The notes under the pieces: generated by a model | The model's database searches: none | Seen by the model: only the letters and a program-made list of their open reading frames with translations | What the model was told of the DNA's origin: nothing | Shown here: one piece after another, positions 24,975-33,851 of the stretch | How positions within the stretch are numbered: the first letter of the stretch is position 1 | Layout of the letters: every line of letters starts with the position of its first letter | From: JBCFAY01 sp038562375 | Lineage (GTDB): Bacteria > Bacillota > Clostridia > Christensenellales > CAG-138 | Assembly (NCBI GenBank): GCA_038562375.1 | Contig: JBCFAY010000003.1 | Span: 62,001-126,000 of the forward strand | DNA length: 64,000 bases | Reading direction: 5' to 3' | Position numbers and translations under genes: made by a program

Positions 24975-26575
24975 AAGGATTATGGATTTTACTGCGCGCA
25001 AACGCATACCGCGTTTTCGGCATCAACAAGCTGCGCTACGAGCGTGATAAATCGGCACGGCTCAAAGGCTATTTGACATTGGCCGGGTTTGCGCTTGTTG
25101 CCCTTATGATGCTGGGCATGTGCGGCCTGTATTTCTATTGGATGAGCATCCCGCTCGAGCTGATGGGGATGCTGGATATTTTGCCGACGCTTGGGATGGT
25201 CGCGGCCAGCCTGATCATCCTTGTCACGGGAATATTTCGGGTCAACGGCGTTCTATTCGGGCAGCGCGATTACGATCTGCTGCTCTCCCTGCCGGTGCCC
25301 GCGCGGACGCTTGTACTGAGCCGTATCCTCATTCTTTACGGATCCGAGCTGTTTTTTACGGCGTTCCTTTTAATACCCGCCGGCGTTGTTTACGCGATGC
25401 GCAGCGCGCCCGGCGCGATGTTCTATATCTCCTTGATGTTGACTCTGCTGCTGATCCCGGCGATTCCGATCATCGTCAGCGCAGTGATCGGGCTGGTGAT
25501 CGCCCGTTTCAGCGTTTCGTTCCGATATAAGAACCTCGTGTCGATCGTGCTCGCGTTCGCGGTGATGATCCCAATCATCCTGTACTCGTTCGATACGAAG
25601 GGGATCATGTCGCTGGTGGAGAATTTCGGCAGCATCGCAAAGGCGGTATCCGAGTCGGTCTATCGGATGTATCCGCCCAGCCGCTGGTTCGCCGGAGCGG
25701 TTACGCAGAACAGCTTCGGCTCGCTGCTGCTGTTTGCCGCGGTTTCCATCGCGGCCATCGCGCTCTTTACATTTGTTCTATCTAAAACCTATCGCGGGCT
25801 GAACGAGTGGCTCACCGGCGTAAAAAAACAAAAATCCTTCCGCCTGGGAAAGGTGCGGCGATCGGGCTTGTTTAAGGCGCTCTTCCAAAAGGAATGGCGG
25901 CGCTATACCTCTTCGGTCCTTTATGTGGTCAACACCGCGATGGGCGTGATACTGATGACGTTTGCCTGCGGCGCGATACTGTTCTCCGGCGCAGAGCAGG
26001 TTGCGACGATACTCGAGATGCCCCAGCTCGGGGCGGTTGCCCAAACGTTTGCGCCGTTCCTGTTGTGTGTGCTCGTGGCGATGACCTCCACGAGTTCGAG
26101 CGCGATTTCGATGGAAGGCAAACATCTCTGGCAACTAAAGGTGCTCCCGGTCGACGCGCACGCCGTGTTTTCAGCAAAGATCGCGGTCAACCTCGTGCTG
26201 ACGATCCCTGCGATCGCGCTCAACGCGACGCTGCTTGTCATCACGCTGCGCCCGGATTTCGCTCTCGCGCTGCTCTATTATATAGTGCCGATGGCCTGCG
26301 GAATCTTCACGGCACAGGCCGGTCTGATCGCCAACCTGATCTGGCCGAAGCTTGACTGGACCAATGAGGTGCAGGCGATCAAGCAAAGTATGCCGGTGAT
26401 GGTCAGCATATTCGGAGGGATGGCGATCACCATTCTCCCGGCGGTGCTTGTGCTCAATCTTTCGCTCGATCACAGGCTTTCGCTGCTTGTCGTCGCGCTG
26501 CTGTACGCGCTTGCCGCGTATGCAAGCTACCGGTGGCTCAGCGTCAGGGGCGCAAAAAAATTCCATCTTCTGTAG
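24971..26575 (+). CDS. ABC exporter permease, multi-spanning
   Basis: This 534-residue protein has about 12 hydrophobic segments in two halves with a soluble central stretch (about 278-310, LTGVKKQKSFRLGKVRRSGLFKALFQKEWRRY). The second half begins with the ABC-2-like KALFQKEWRRYTSS amphipathic lead. The N-terminus (MKGLWILLRANAYRVFGINKLR) is typical of large single-chain ABC-2 permeases found with a lone ATPase. With the preceding ATPase it should form a complete exporter. Substrate unknown. Confidence 0.82.
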   Translation: MKGLWILLRANAYRVFGINKLRYERDKSARLKGYLTLAGFALVALMMLGMCGLYFYWMSIPLELMGMLDILPTLGMVAASLIILVTGIFRVNGVLFGQRDYDLLLSLPVPARTLVLSRILILYGSELFFTAFLLIPAGVVYAMRSAPGAMFYISLMLTLLLIPAIPIIVSAVIGLVIARFSVSFRYKNLVSIVLAFAVMIPIILYSFDTKGIMSLVENFGSIAKAVSESVYRMYPPSRWFAGAVTQNSFGSLLLFAAVSIAAIALFTFVLSKTYRGLNEWLTGVKKQKSFRLGKVRRSGLFKALFQKEWRRYTSSVLYVVNTAMGVILMTFACGAILFSGAEQVATILEMPQLGAVAQTFAPFLLCVLVAMTSTSSSAISMEGKHLWQLKVLPVDAHAVFSAKIAVNLVLTIPAIALNATLLVITLRPDFALALLYYIVPMACGIFTAQAGLIANLIWPKLDWTNEVQAIKQSMPVMVSIFGGMAITILPAVLVLNLSLDHRLSLLVVALLYALAAYASYRWLSVRGAKKFHLL

Positions 26576-26657
26576 CGCCGGATGTGCGGCGCAGCCCGGC
26601 AAACATCCGAATGCCGAGGGCGGAACAGCTGTAGCGCGAGGGAATCAAGGTTTTTCA

Positions 26658-26686
26658 TTGACGCGCGGAACAGGCGATGATATGAT
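26658..26686 (+). promoter_or_regulatory. Promoter of proS
   Basis: TTGACG at 26658-26663 and TATGAT at 26681-26686, spaced by 17 bases, precede the T-box leader. Confidence 0.65.
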
Positions 26687-26704
26687 TATTCATGTAAAGA
26701 GGCG

Positions 26705-26908
26705 TTGACAGGACTGCTCCGGGGTATTCTGAACCAAGAGAGCGCGCCGTTTAGCTGGAAAGGCGCGCGTTGAGAATCCGGATTCCCATCCTTGAGCCGC
26801 AGGGAGGAAACGCCCTGCCGCAGGTGAGCGTTACAGCCGACAGAGACCCAATTAAGGTGGTACCGCGTGAACTTTCCGCCCTTATACGACGTATAAGGGC
26901 GGTTTTAT
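26705..26908 (+). promoter_or_regulatory. T-box leader of proS, probable proline specifier
   Basis: The conserved T-box AAGGTGGTACCGCG lies at 26854-26867. It is followed by a terminator: CCGCCCTTATAC (26876-26887) pairs perfectly with GTATAAGGGCGG (26891-26902), then TTTTA. Upstream, an AGAG-bearing Stem I arm is closed by GCGCGCC/GGCGCGC. In the specifier-loop position I read CCC followed by A (26785-26787), a proline codon that suits proS. The usual AGTA of the loop is not evident, so the specifier is less certain than the T-box itself. Uncharged tRNA-Pro should stabilise the antiterminator and switch proS on. Confidence 0.85.
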
Positions 26909-26925
26909 ACTATTCTCGAATAAAA

Positions 26926-26947
26926 CGTGGACAAATATTTGTCCACG
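26926..26947 (+). repeat. 22-base perfect palindrome between T-box terminator and proS
   Basis: The half-site is CGTGGACAAAT followed by its exact complement, with no spacer. It starts 23 bases after the T-box terminator stem and is followed by a 10-base-pair hairpin (CAATCCGTTC/GAACGGATTG, 26969-26993). Together they place two more stems in the 130 bases before the proS start. A dimeric protein site or an mRNA structure are both possible. Confidence 0.6.
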
Positions 26948-27034
26948 GCTCAGGAAAATAGTATTTACCAATCCGTTCTAAGGGAACGGATTGAATGCGG
27001 ATTGGTATTATTTAAAAAGGAGCACAGCAAGACA

Positions 27035-28471
27035 ATGGCGAAGAAGAACGAGGAATTTGTTGCCCATATTGCGTCCCGCGAGGAGGATTTCTCCCAATGG
27101 TATACGGACGTCATCCTCAAAACGGACATGGTGGATTACTCGGACGTTCGCGGCTGCATGGTGATCAAGCCCTACGGCTACGGCGTATGGGAGCTGATTC
27201 AGCACGAGATGGATTGCCGCTTTAAAGCGACGGGGCATAAGAACGCGTACTTTCCGCTGTTTATTCCCGAGAGCCTGCTCTTGAAGGAGGCGGAGCACGT
27301 GGAAGGCTTCGCGCCGGAGGTTGCATGGGTGACGCACGGCGGCAGCGAAAAACTCGCGGAGCGTCTGGCCGTCCGGCCGACGAGCGAGACGATCATCGGC
27401 TCGATGTATTCCAAGTGGATACAGTCCTATCGCGATCTGCCCGTATTGATGAACCAATGGGCGAACGTCGTGCGCTGGGAAAAGAGCACCCGTCCGTTCC
27501 TGCGCACGAGCGAGTTCCTTTGGCAGGAAGGCCATACCGCGCATGCGACGTTTGAGGAGGCGCAGGAGGAGACCATGCGCATGCTCGGGGTCTATCGCGA
27601 GTTCGCGGAAAATGTGCTCGCGATCCCCGTGATCGTCGGGCAAAAGAGCGAAAAGGAAAAATTCGCGGGCGCGAAGGCGACCTATACGATGGAGGCGCTG
27701 ATGCAGGACGGCAAAGCCCTCCAGATGGGTACGTCCCACAATCTCGCGGACAATTTCGCGAAAGGCTACGACATTACGTACCTAAGCAAGGAAGGCAAGC
27801 TTGAATATTGCTTTACGACGTCCTGGGGAACCTCCACCCGCATGATCGGCGGCTTGATCATGGTGCATGGGGACGATCGCGGCCTTGTGCTTCCTCCTAA
27901 GGTTGCGCCGGCGCAGCTTGTCATACTCCCGATCGCGATGCACAAGGAAGGCGTGCTCGAAAAGGCGCGCGAGCTGTTCGCAGAGCTTTGCGCGGCGGGC
28001 ATCCGCGTCGAGATGGATACGAGCGACCAGACCGCAGGCTGGAAATTCAATCAGTGGGAAATGAAGGGTGTGCCGATCCGATTGGAGATCGGCCCGAAGG
28101 ATATCGCGAACAATCAGGTCGTGATGGTGCGCAGGGACAGCCTTGAGAAGATTTCGGCGCCCATGGAGAATCTGCCCGAAACGGTCAAGCGACTTCTGGA
28201 CGAGGTACAGCAAGGGCTTTTCGATAAGGCGCTAAACATGCGCGAGAGCAGGACGATGGACGCGGTGGACTTTGATCAGTTCAAGGAGGGCGTCTCCAAC
28301 GGCTTCGTGCGCGCAATGTGGTGCGGCGAGAGGGCCTGCGAGGATTCGATCAAGGAACAGACCGGAGCGACGACCCGCTGCAAGCCTTTTGATCAAAAGG
28401 CGATTTCGGATAAGTGCGTTTGCTGCGGCAAGCCTGCGAAGGAACTATACTACTTTGCGCGCGCGTATTAA
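27035..28471 (+). CDS. proS: Prolyl-tRNA synthetase, archaeal/eukaryotic type
   Basis: ProS charges tRNA-Pro with proline. The 478-residue protein is the short type without the editing insertion of the common bacterial enzyme. Class II motifs are clear: motif 2 in VVRWEKSTRPFLRTSEFLWQEGHTAH and motif 3 in TRMIGGLIMVHGDDRGLVLPP. An anticodon-binding domain begins near 290, and a C-terminal zinc-type domain has CEDSI, CKPF and CVCCGK and ends in a terminal Tyr (YYFARAY), typical of this type. ATG 27035 is used because the family begins just before EEFVAHIASREEDFSQWY; upstream in-frame codons are leader sequence. Controlled by the T-box leader. Confidence 0.95.
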   Translation: MAKKNEEFVAHIASREEDFSQWYTDVILKTDMVDYSDVRGCMVIKPYGYGVWELIQHEMDCRFKATGHKNAYFPLFIPESLLLKEAEHVEGFAPEVAWVTHGGSEKLAERLAVRPTSETIIGSMYSKWIQSYRDLPVLMNQWANVVRWEKSTRPFLRTSEFLWQEGHTAHATFEEAQEETMRMLGVYREFAENVLAIPVIVGQKSEKEKFAGAKATYTMEALMQDGKALQMGTSHNLADNFAKGYDITYLSKEGKLEYCFTTSWGTSTRMIGGLIMVHGDDRGLVLPPKVAPAQLVILPIAMHKEGVLEKARELFAELCAAGIRVEMDTSDQTAGWKFNQWEMKGVPIRLEIGPKDIANNQVVMVRRDSLEKISAPMENLPETVKRLLDEVQQGLFDKALNMRESRTMDAVDFDQFKEGVSNGFVRAMWCGERACEDSIKEQTGATTRCKPFDQKAISDKCVCCGKPAKELYYFARAY

Positions 28472-28480
28472 GCAGATCTG

Positions 28481-28512
28481 TCCGCTTCCCCGGCTTTTGG
28501 CCGGGGAGCGGA
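28481..28512 (+). terminator. Terminator-like hairpin after proS
   Basis: TCCGCTTCCCCGGC pairs with GCCGGGGAGCGGA with one bulge and a TTTTG loop, ten bases after the stop codon. Only a scattered T-rich tail follows. Confidence 0.6.
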
Positions 28513-28873
28513 TATGACTCTAGTTTTAAGCGATTTTGACAGAAAATATGTAAAAAATCTAAAAAAATCAACGCCGTATCACAAAGATTTTTTCAGCATA
28601 AATTGCAATATAGCGATCAACTTGCTATGATGGTAGTATTAGGAATATCCTTGGGCGTAGTTGCTGATCCTCCACTGTTTTGCGCTTGATGGAAGCCGCT
28701 TATTTCGACCAATCTATTTAAAGATGCTGCTGCCGGTGGGTATTTCATCGGTTTTCCGAATTGAATTGTAGTTCCTGTTCTTGAATGGCGTTTGTTTGGG
28801 CAATTTATTGTTAATGAATCTAAAGTTCGCTGGATGCGTTGATCGGTTTGAATTATAAACGGGAGGGAGCAGC
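28513..28873. other. AT-rich non-coding stretch
   Basis: About 360 bases of lower GC than the surroundings, with no credible reading frame. It contains TCCTCCACTG near 28668, a TCGG-TTTT-CCGA stem near 28750 and scattered TATAAA-like boxes. A small RNA is conceivable but I could not fold it into a known class. A GGGAGGGAG ribosome site at its end serves the next gene. Confidence 0.35.
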
Positions 28874-29506
28874 ATGACGCTAACGGAACTAAACCGGAGG
28901 CATCAACTTAGCTTCGATGAGTATGTTGAGGAATGGCGGTCGCTCATTGCGCTATTTTATTTTCGGGCATTGCACCCGGAGCTGACGGAGCAGGATCTCG
29001 GGCTCAACAGCACGAGTGTGGTCAACTATTCGATGGAGCTTTCAGCGGCTCTGATTTATGTCGCGATGAGCATATGGGCTCTGAACCGCGTCGTTCCGGC
29101 AGACTCAAGAAACCGGGTGTCCTCTGCGGTCGTGGAGCAGTTCTATAAGGATCTTCACAACGGCCTTTCGCCCAAGAGCCAAGCGGAGTGGACGGCGTTG
29201 TGTAAAAAACGGCAGGATGCGTACGCTGAAGTTTATAACAATCTTGCCTGCGCGGATATCAATAAACGCCGCGAAGACGTCGGGGCCTTGGCGCAGGAAC
29301 TTGTAGGCAGAATATCTTCAAGGCATGAGACGCTAAACGCACGGGCGATTAAGCGCATCGGCAACATACTGATTTTGGCGACTTCCGCATTTAAGGAACT
29401 TGCGGATCACTCCGAACCCGATGCCGAGGTCGTTCGCGGAAAGCCTAGATTTATCCTGAACAAACAGGCCAACCCCAATGTAATCGCCAGCCGCTGGGAC
29501 CGATAA
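28874..29506 (+). CDS. Hypothetical protein, mainly helical
   Basis: This 210-residue protein has a GGGAGGGAG ribosome site and a clear downstream terminator, so it is likely a real single-gene unit. It is rich in predicted helices (LSFDEYVEEWRSLIALFYF; SAALIYVAMSIWALNRV; KKRQDAYAEVYNNLACADINKRREDVGALAQELVGRI). One moderately hydrophobic helix near residues 54-71 is too polar in context to call a membrane span firmly. No cysteine cluster, nucleotide motif or HTH is evident. The C-terminus (FILNKQANPNVIASRWDR) is polar. I do not recognise the family. Confidence 0.6.
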   Translation: MTLTELNRRHQLSFDEYVEEWRSLIALFYFRALHPELTEQDLGLNSTSVVNYSMELSAALIYVAMSIWALNRVVPADSRNRVSSAVVEQFYKDLHNGLSPKSQAEWTALCKKRQDAYAEVYNNLACADINKRREDVGALAQELVGRISSRHETLNARAIKRIGNILILATSAFKELADHSEPDAEVVRGKPRFILNKQANPNVIASRWDR

Positions 29507-29516
29507 AAAAGCGCCC

Positions 29517-29553
29517 GACGCGGGAGCGCGTGCGGCGCTTTTGTAGTTCCGTT
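29517..29553 (+). terminator. Rho-independent terminator
   Basis: AAAAGCGCC (29517-29525) pairs with GGCGCTTTT (29544-29552); the A-run before and T-run after make it usable in both directions. Confidence 0.75.
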
Positions 29554-29742
29554 ATAATTTGAATATTTTCCTTGCCTCGCGGTGTCGAAGATCTGAAAAA
29601 CAACGCGCCTGTCTGCTTTAAATATCGATGCAAATTTCGGCGACCACTTAGTTGACCCACTTTTGGCCGGGGTGCCGGAGAAATTGCACGATTGGCCTTT
29701 ACTGCGGGCCCCAAGGTGTTCCCGGCGGGAGGAGGCTAGCAC

Positions 29743-30504
29743 TTATGCTTTTTCCGGTTTGTCGACGGTCCCGGCGGTTGATACGACTCCCGCGACGATG
29801 CGCGTAAACTGTTCAAACGGTATTCCAACAGCCATATCCGAATGATCCCAACCGCACAATATGCGCGTGCTCGGACAAAGCACGCTCACGTTCATGCTTC
29901 CGCTCTTATAGGGATATGCCGTGCATTCGGCGCACATGGCCTGCATCGCCCCCATGTCGATGCAGGGCTTGATGCCGGTTTCATATTCGTACCCCTGAAC
30001 GAGCCGCATCGCCTGATAGGGATTCACGACCAAAATGATCACGTCGGGCGTTACCGTAAAGGATTTGAGCGGCCCAATGACGATCCCGCGGGTCAAAGGA
30101 AGCTCGGCGTGCAGGCTTGCGATCTGCGCGCGATGCCGCCGCGCGGCTGTCTGCGTCGCGTAAAGATTGTAAGAGAAATACTCCGCGCCGTTTTCGATGT
30201 GTTCGGTGCTGCGCTCAAGCGCGAGCGCAGTAGTGCCCCCGTCGCATTTATGATGCTCCAGACAGGACTTGCAGGATATTCCCCGCGTAGCTTGCTTGAC
30301 CATGACGCAGTATGCCATGGAACCGCGGAGTTCCGGTACCGGGCAAGCCTCGTATTCCTGGTCGGTAAAGAGAAACTTGACGCCGACCGGCTCGTTCGTC
30401 AGATGGACCGTTTGCTTGAGATCCTCCAGGTATGCGTTCACCGTTTGCTGAGCATACGCGTCCTGCGGAAGGCCGTATACGATTTTTGAGCTTTTGAACG
30501 GCAT
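29743..30504 (-). CDS. DUF169 family protein in an ECF transporter operon
   Basis: This 253-residue protein fits the DUF169 family of bacteria and archaea, whose function is unknown. It shows the family pattern: NEPVGVKFLFTD near residue 37, AYCVMVKQATRGISCKSCLEHHKCDGG near 64-90, and late IKPCIDMGAMQAMCAECTAYPYKSGSMNVSVLCPSTR. Seven or more cysteines are present, several in spaced pairs, which suggests metal or cluster binding. It begins 19 bases after the T-component gene and so belongs to the ykoEDC-like operon. Its role there, such as handling the imported vitamin precursor, is inference. Confidence 0.78.
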   Translation of the reverse strand: MPFKSSKIVYGLPQDAYAQQTVNAYLEDLKQTVHLTNEPVGVKFLFTDQEYEACPVPELRGSMAYCVMVKQATRGISCKSCLEHHKCDGGTTALALERSTEHIENGAEYFSYNLYATQTAARRHRAQIASLHAELPLTRGIVIGPLKSFTVTPDVIILVVNPYQAMRLVQGYEYETGIKPCIDMGAMQAMCAECTAYPYKSGSMNVSVLCPSTRILCGWDHSDMAVGIPFEQFTRIVAGVVSTAGTVDKPEKA

Positions 30505-30523
30505 TGTTATTCCTCCAATCCAA

Positions 30524-31336
30524 TCATGTCAGGCCCGTTCCAAGAGAACTGCCAAAGGTCATGAGCCCGAAACGAAGCAATAGCGCTCCGAGCGCGAGAT
30601 AGAATACCGCGACAAACGCGAGAAAAGCGATGTCGCGTCGGCCGAACGCCGTTTTTTTGAAGAACGTGCGCGACCGGTTGTGCCCGAGGCCCCGGCTGTC
30701 CATCGCGAGCGCGACCCGCTCGCCCTTTCGCGCGGCGCTGCATAATAGGGGAAGCAGCATCCGAAACGGGGCGAAAATCCTGCTGCTCAAGCGGTCTTCC
30801 CACTCGATCCCCCGGATCTGCTGCGCGAGGCGGATGCTTTCGATCTCCGCGCGAAGCGTGGGGATGAAGCGGTAAGCGGCCAGCGCCGCATATCCGTGCA
30901 CATAGGACAGCTTGAGCTGGAGGATGAGGCTGAGCACCAGATCGTTCGGATCCGTCGTAATCACAAAGGCAAGCGTCATCAGCGAGATGGATAGTATCCG
31001 AAGCCCCAGCGAGAGGATGTTGTAAAAATCCTGCGCAAGCCAGCCAAACACCAAAAAACGGACATCTGGCTGCGCATTGTCGATGCCCTTGAGCAGCAGC
31101 ATGAAAAACATAAAGCTCAGGCTGACGGCGAGAAACGGCGTCATCTTGCGCAGCAACTCAAGTAGGGAAATCTTGCCGCAAACGCAGGTAAGGGCAGCGG
31201 CGGCGATCAGCGTGGCAAGCGGAAGCAGCGGGCTGATAAAGATGCTCACGAATATCGTGATCATCAGGATCGCTCCAAGCTTGGTCAGGGGATTGAGCCG
31301 ATTTAAGTACGAATCGCGGTACTCATAAGCAAACAT
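30524..31336 (-). CDS. ykoC: ECF transporter transmembrane T component (YkoC/EcfT-like)
   Basis: This 270-residue membrane protein starts MFAYEYRDSYLNRLNPLTKLGAILMITIF; the RLNPLTKL segment is typical of T components. About five hydrophobic helices fill the first two thirds. The cytoplasmic coupling region holds two ARG-like signatures, AQQIRGIEWEDR and ALAMDSRGLGHNRSR, which dock to the ATPases. ATG 31336 has AAGGAG upstream and overlaps the ATPase gene by 14 bases; the longer frame beginning at 31546 is ATPase-gene sequence. It couples ATP hydrolysis to the S component. Confidence 0.9.
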   Translation of the reverse strand: MFAYEYRDSYLNRLNPLTKLGAILMITIFVSIFISPLLPLATLIAAAALTCVCGKISLLELLRKMTPFLAVSLSFMFFMLLLKGIDNAQPDVRFLVFGWLAQDFYNILSLGLRILSISLMTLAFVITTDPNDLVLSLILQLKLSYVHGYAALAAYRFIPTLRAEIESIRLAQQIRGIEWEDRLSSRIFAPFRMLLPLLCSAARKGERVALAMDSRGLGHNRSRTFFKKTAFGRRDIAFLAFVAVFYLALGALLLRFGLMTFGSSLGTGLT

Positions 31337-33185
31337 CGCTGTTTTCTCCTTCCGCGGGAGCCTGTGGGGAAAGACCGAGCAAATACTCAAGGCAGCGGTC
31401 GCCGTTGATAAAGCCGGGGAACCCCGGAACGCGCGCCTGAAGCTCATGGGAGAATCCCAGTATTGGCGGAACAGCCAGCCTGCCGCGTGAGAGAGCGTCG
31501 GGATCATAATACAGCTGTTCGGCCTGCGTCGGACCTTTGACGACACCCTCGTCGATCAGATATATTTTTCTCGCGTATTCGGCGACGAGCGTCATATCGT
31601 GGGTAACCATCACGATGGTGGTTCCTTCGCGGTTGAGCTTTTGCATCAGTTCCATCAGTTCTTTCAGATTCTCGCGGTCCTGCCCGAACGTCGGTTCGTC
31701 CAAGAACAGCGCCTTTTGTCCTGTGAGCAGCATCGTAGCGACGCTAAGACGCCGTTTTTGACCTTGGCTGAGCACGAAGGGGCTTTGGCTGCGCTGCTCC
31801 AAGAGATGGAACTGTTCGAGCGAACGCTGAACCCTTTGTTTTTTCTCCGTTTCGCTTAGGGATTCCTTCTTGAGGCTGAACAGCAATTCCTCCTCTACGG
31901 TATTGGCTAAAAACTGCAATTCCGGATTCTGAAACAAGTATCCCATCTCGCGATACAGCGCCCGAGGCGGTATCGTGCGAAGCTCTTTGCCGCCGACGCG
32001 CACGCTGCCGCCGTAGTTTGTATGGCATTTAAAGAGCACATTGAGCAGCGTCGATTTGCCCGCGCCGTTCGGCCCGACGATCGCGGCAAAATCCCCTTCG
32101 TCAATGGAGAGATTCACATCGCGGAGGACCACCGCATCGGCAGCTGCCGCAGCGCGCCCGGCGCCGGAGCGCCGCGCCGACTGAAACGCAAACGACAGGC
32201 CCTCCGTTTCGAGCCACGGCGTTCCCGCGGAGCAAACGCCTGAAGCGTGAGCGCGGGGAGGATCGGCCGGTTCCAATGCGCGCACAACGGCCGCAACGCG
32301 CTCAAAGGGGAAGCGGAACCTTTGCCGCTCCCCCTTGGGTTCCAATAAGGATTCCTTTAGACGATTTAGGTGTATGCTGCCCGATCGGCGGACCCATTCA
32401 CCAAGAACCAACAGTGAATGCGGCAGGCAGACCGATAAGCCGTAGAACGCGGGATCGAATGCTAGGCGCGCCATCACATCGTGCGCGCCGCCCTCGAGAA
32501 CCGGGCTGCCGTGGGAATCGAACACGACGATATGATCGACATGTTCGATCAGCTCATCCAAATTGTGCTCCACGATGATGACGGTCTTATGATGCTCCTC
32601 GACCAAGGAGCGGATCAGCTCGATCGTTTCGCGGCGGCTTACCGCGTCGAGGTTTGCCGTGGGCTCATCCAAGAGCAGCAGTTCCGCGTCCATAACTAGG
32701 GCGGAGGCGATCGCGATTTTCTGCTTCTGACCGGTGGACAGGGATGAAAGCAGGCAATGCCGGTGTTCTTTCATCCCTACCAGAGAGAGCGCGCGATCGA
32801 TTCTGCCGCCGATCTCCGAAGGATCTATAGAGAGGTTTTCAAGTCCGAAAGCCAGTTCATCCTCGACGGAAAACGTGCAGAACTGGGTGTCGGGGTCCTG
32901 AAAGACCAACCCGATCTGCTTTGCAAGCTCCTTTGGGTGATGCCCGAGGAGCTCTTCGCCCCTCAGGAGGACGCTGCCGGAGAGCGTGCCTTCGAGGCTG
33001 TTCGGAATCAGCCCGTCGATGAGGTATAAAAGCGAGCTTTTGCCGCATCCGCTCGGGCCGAGTATTAGATTCACCGCGTTTTTAATAAAGCGGCAGGATA
33101 AATCTTTCCAGACCGGTTCCGTTTGTTCCCGATAGAAAAAACTTATTTCCTTTAACTGTAAATACTCCTGTGCCGCCATTGCCAT
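31323..33185 (-). CDS. ykoD: ECF transporter fused double ATPase (YkoD-like)
   Basis: The 620-residue protein joins two ABC ATPase domains. Domain 1 has Walker A GPSGCGKSS, signature LSTGQKQKIAIASAL and Walker B LLLDEPTANLD. Domain 2 (from about residue 325) has Walker A GPNGAGKST, signature LSQGQKRRLSVATML and Walker B LFLDEPTFGQD. A variable linker of about 80 residues separates them. Fused EcfA/EcfA' chains of this sort accompany YkoE-type S components in the Bacillus ykoFEDC locus. It lies 12 bases after the S gene. It could also serve other S components elsewhere in the genome. Confidence 0.9.
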   Translation of the reverse strand: MAMAAQEYLQLKEISFFYREQTEPVWKDLSCRFIKNAVNLILGPSGCGKSSLLYLIDGLIPNSLEGTLSGSVLLRGEELLGHHPKELAKQIGLVFQDPDTQFCTFSVEDELAFGLENLSIDPSEIGGRIDRALSLVGMKEHRHCLLSSLSTGQKQKIAIASALVMDAELLLLDEPTANLDAVSRRETIELIRSLVEEHHKTVIIVEHNLDELIEHVDHIVVFDSHGSPVLEGGAHDVMARLAFDPAFYGLSVCLPHSLLVLGEWVRRSGSIHLNRLKESLLEPKGERQRFRFPFERVAAVVRALEPADPPRAHASGVCSAGTPWLETEGLSFAFQSARRSGAGRAAAAADAVVLRDVNLSIDEGDFAAIVGPNGAGKSTLLNVLFKCHTNYGGSVRVGGKELRTIPPRALYREMGYLFQNPELQFLANTVEEELLFSLKKESLSETEKKQRVQRSLEQFHLLEQRSQSPFVLSQGQKRRLSVATMLLTGQKALFLDEPTFGQDRENLKELMELMQKLNREGTTIVMVTHDMTLVAEYARKIYLIDEGVVKGPTQAEQLYYDPDALSRGRLAVPPILGFSHELQARVPGFPGFINGDRCLEYLLGLSPQAPAEGENSDVCL

Positions 33186-33197
33186 CTATGGATTGCG

Positions 33198-33764
33198 TTA
33201 CGCTTTTTCGGCTTCGATCGGCTTAAAGTTCTTCAGAACGCCCGCTTTGGCAAGTCCCGCGCGAATCAGCTTGACAAGCAGTATCCCGATGACGGCAGCG
33301 CTTACGAAGCGAACCGCCAGCATACCTACGAGCAATCCAATCGAATAAGTTGAGTATCCGAAGACGATATAATCGCGTACGAATACGAAGATAGCCGCCA
33401 GAATGGACCCTGCGATCAGGGACGCGAGGTTGGCCTTATACTTCCAGATAGCCAATCCGATTTCGACGCCGATGGCTTGCAGCGCGCCGGCAAGCACGAT
33501 CTGGATGCCGTACGCGCTGCCGAGAAGGATGTTTACCCCGGCGGTGACCAGCGCGCCGAAGATCGCGAACCCCGGCTTGCGCACGATAAATGCCGGAAGC
33601 AGCGCTGAAAGAAGATATATCCCAAACGTCAGCTCCATAAACACAGGCCCGAGCAGCCCATACAGCGGCATATACAGATAGTCCATCAGCGTGTAGATCA
33701 CGCCGATTACGGCGGCGATGATTGCGATGATGACTACTTCGCGGGTTTTCCATTTGAGTTCCAT
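33198..33764 (-). CDS. ykoE: ECF transporter substrate-binding S component, YkoE family
   Basis: This 188-residue integral membrane protein is the vitamin-capturing subunit. It begins MELKWKTREVVIIAIIAAVIG and has six hydrophobic stretches. The segments IVRKPGFAIFGAL, GVNILLGSAYGIQIVLAGALQAIGVEIGLA and YSTYSIGLLVGMLAVRFVSAAVIGILL line up by eye with Bacillus YkoE, implicated in hydroxymethylpyrimidine/thiamine uptake. GGAGGG precedes the ATG. First gene of the operon S-A-T-DUF169. No TPP riboswitch is visible in the leader, so thiamine-type specificity rests on homology alone. Confidence 0.85.
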   Translation of the reverse strand: MELKWKTREVVIIAIIAAVIGVIYTLMDYLYMPLYGLLGPVFMELTFGIYLLSALLPAFIVRKPGFAIFGALVTAGVNILLGSAYGIQIVLAGALQAIGVEIGLAIWKYKANLASLIAGSILAAIFVFVRDYIVFGYSTYSIGLLVGMLAVRFVSAAVIGILLVKLIRAGLAKAGVLKNFKPIEAEKA

Positions 33765-33809
33765 TTTTGTCCCTCCTAAAAATTAAAATGATATGAAATA
33801 TAGGATACG

Positions 33810-33851
33810 TTATACAAACGAAAGTATAATGTATGCCCTGGCGTTTGTCAA
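33810..33851 (-). promoter_or_regulatory. Promoter of the ECF operon with overlapping inverted repeat
   Basis: On the minus strand TTGACA (33846-33851) and TATACT (33823-33828) are spaced by 17 bases, a strong promoter. TTATAC (33810-33815) and GTATAA (33824-33829) form an inverted repeat over the -10 box and start site. That is a possible repressor site. Confidence 0.7.

Noticed and set aside
28640..28820. Possible 6S RNA upstream of the orphan gene
   Set aside because: I could not pair the two ends into the long interrupted stem with a central bubble; only short local stems form.
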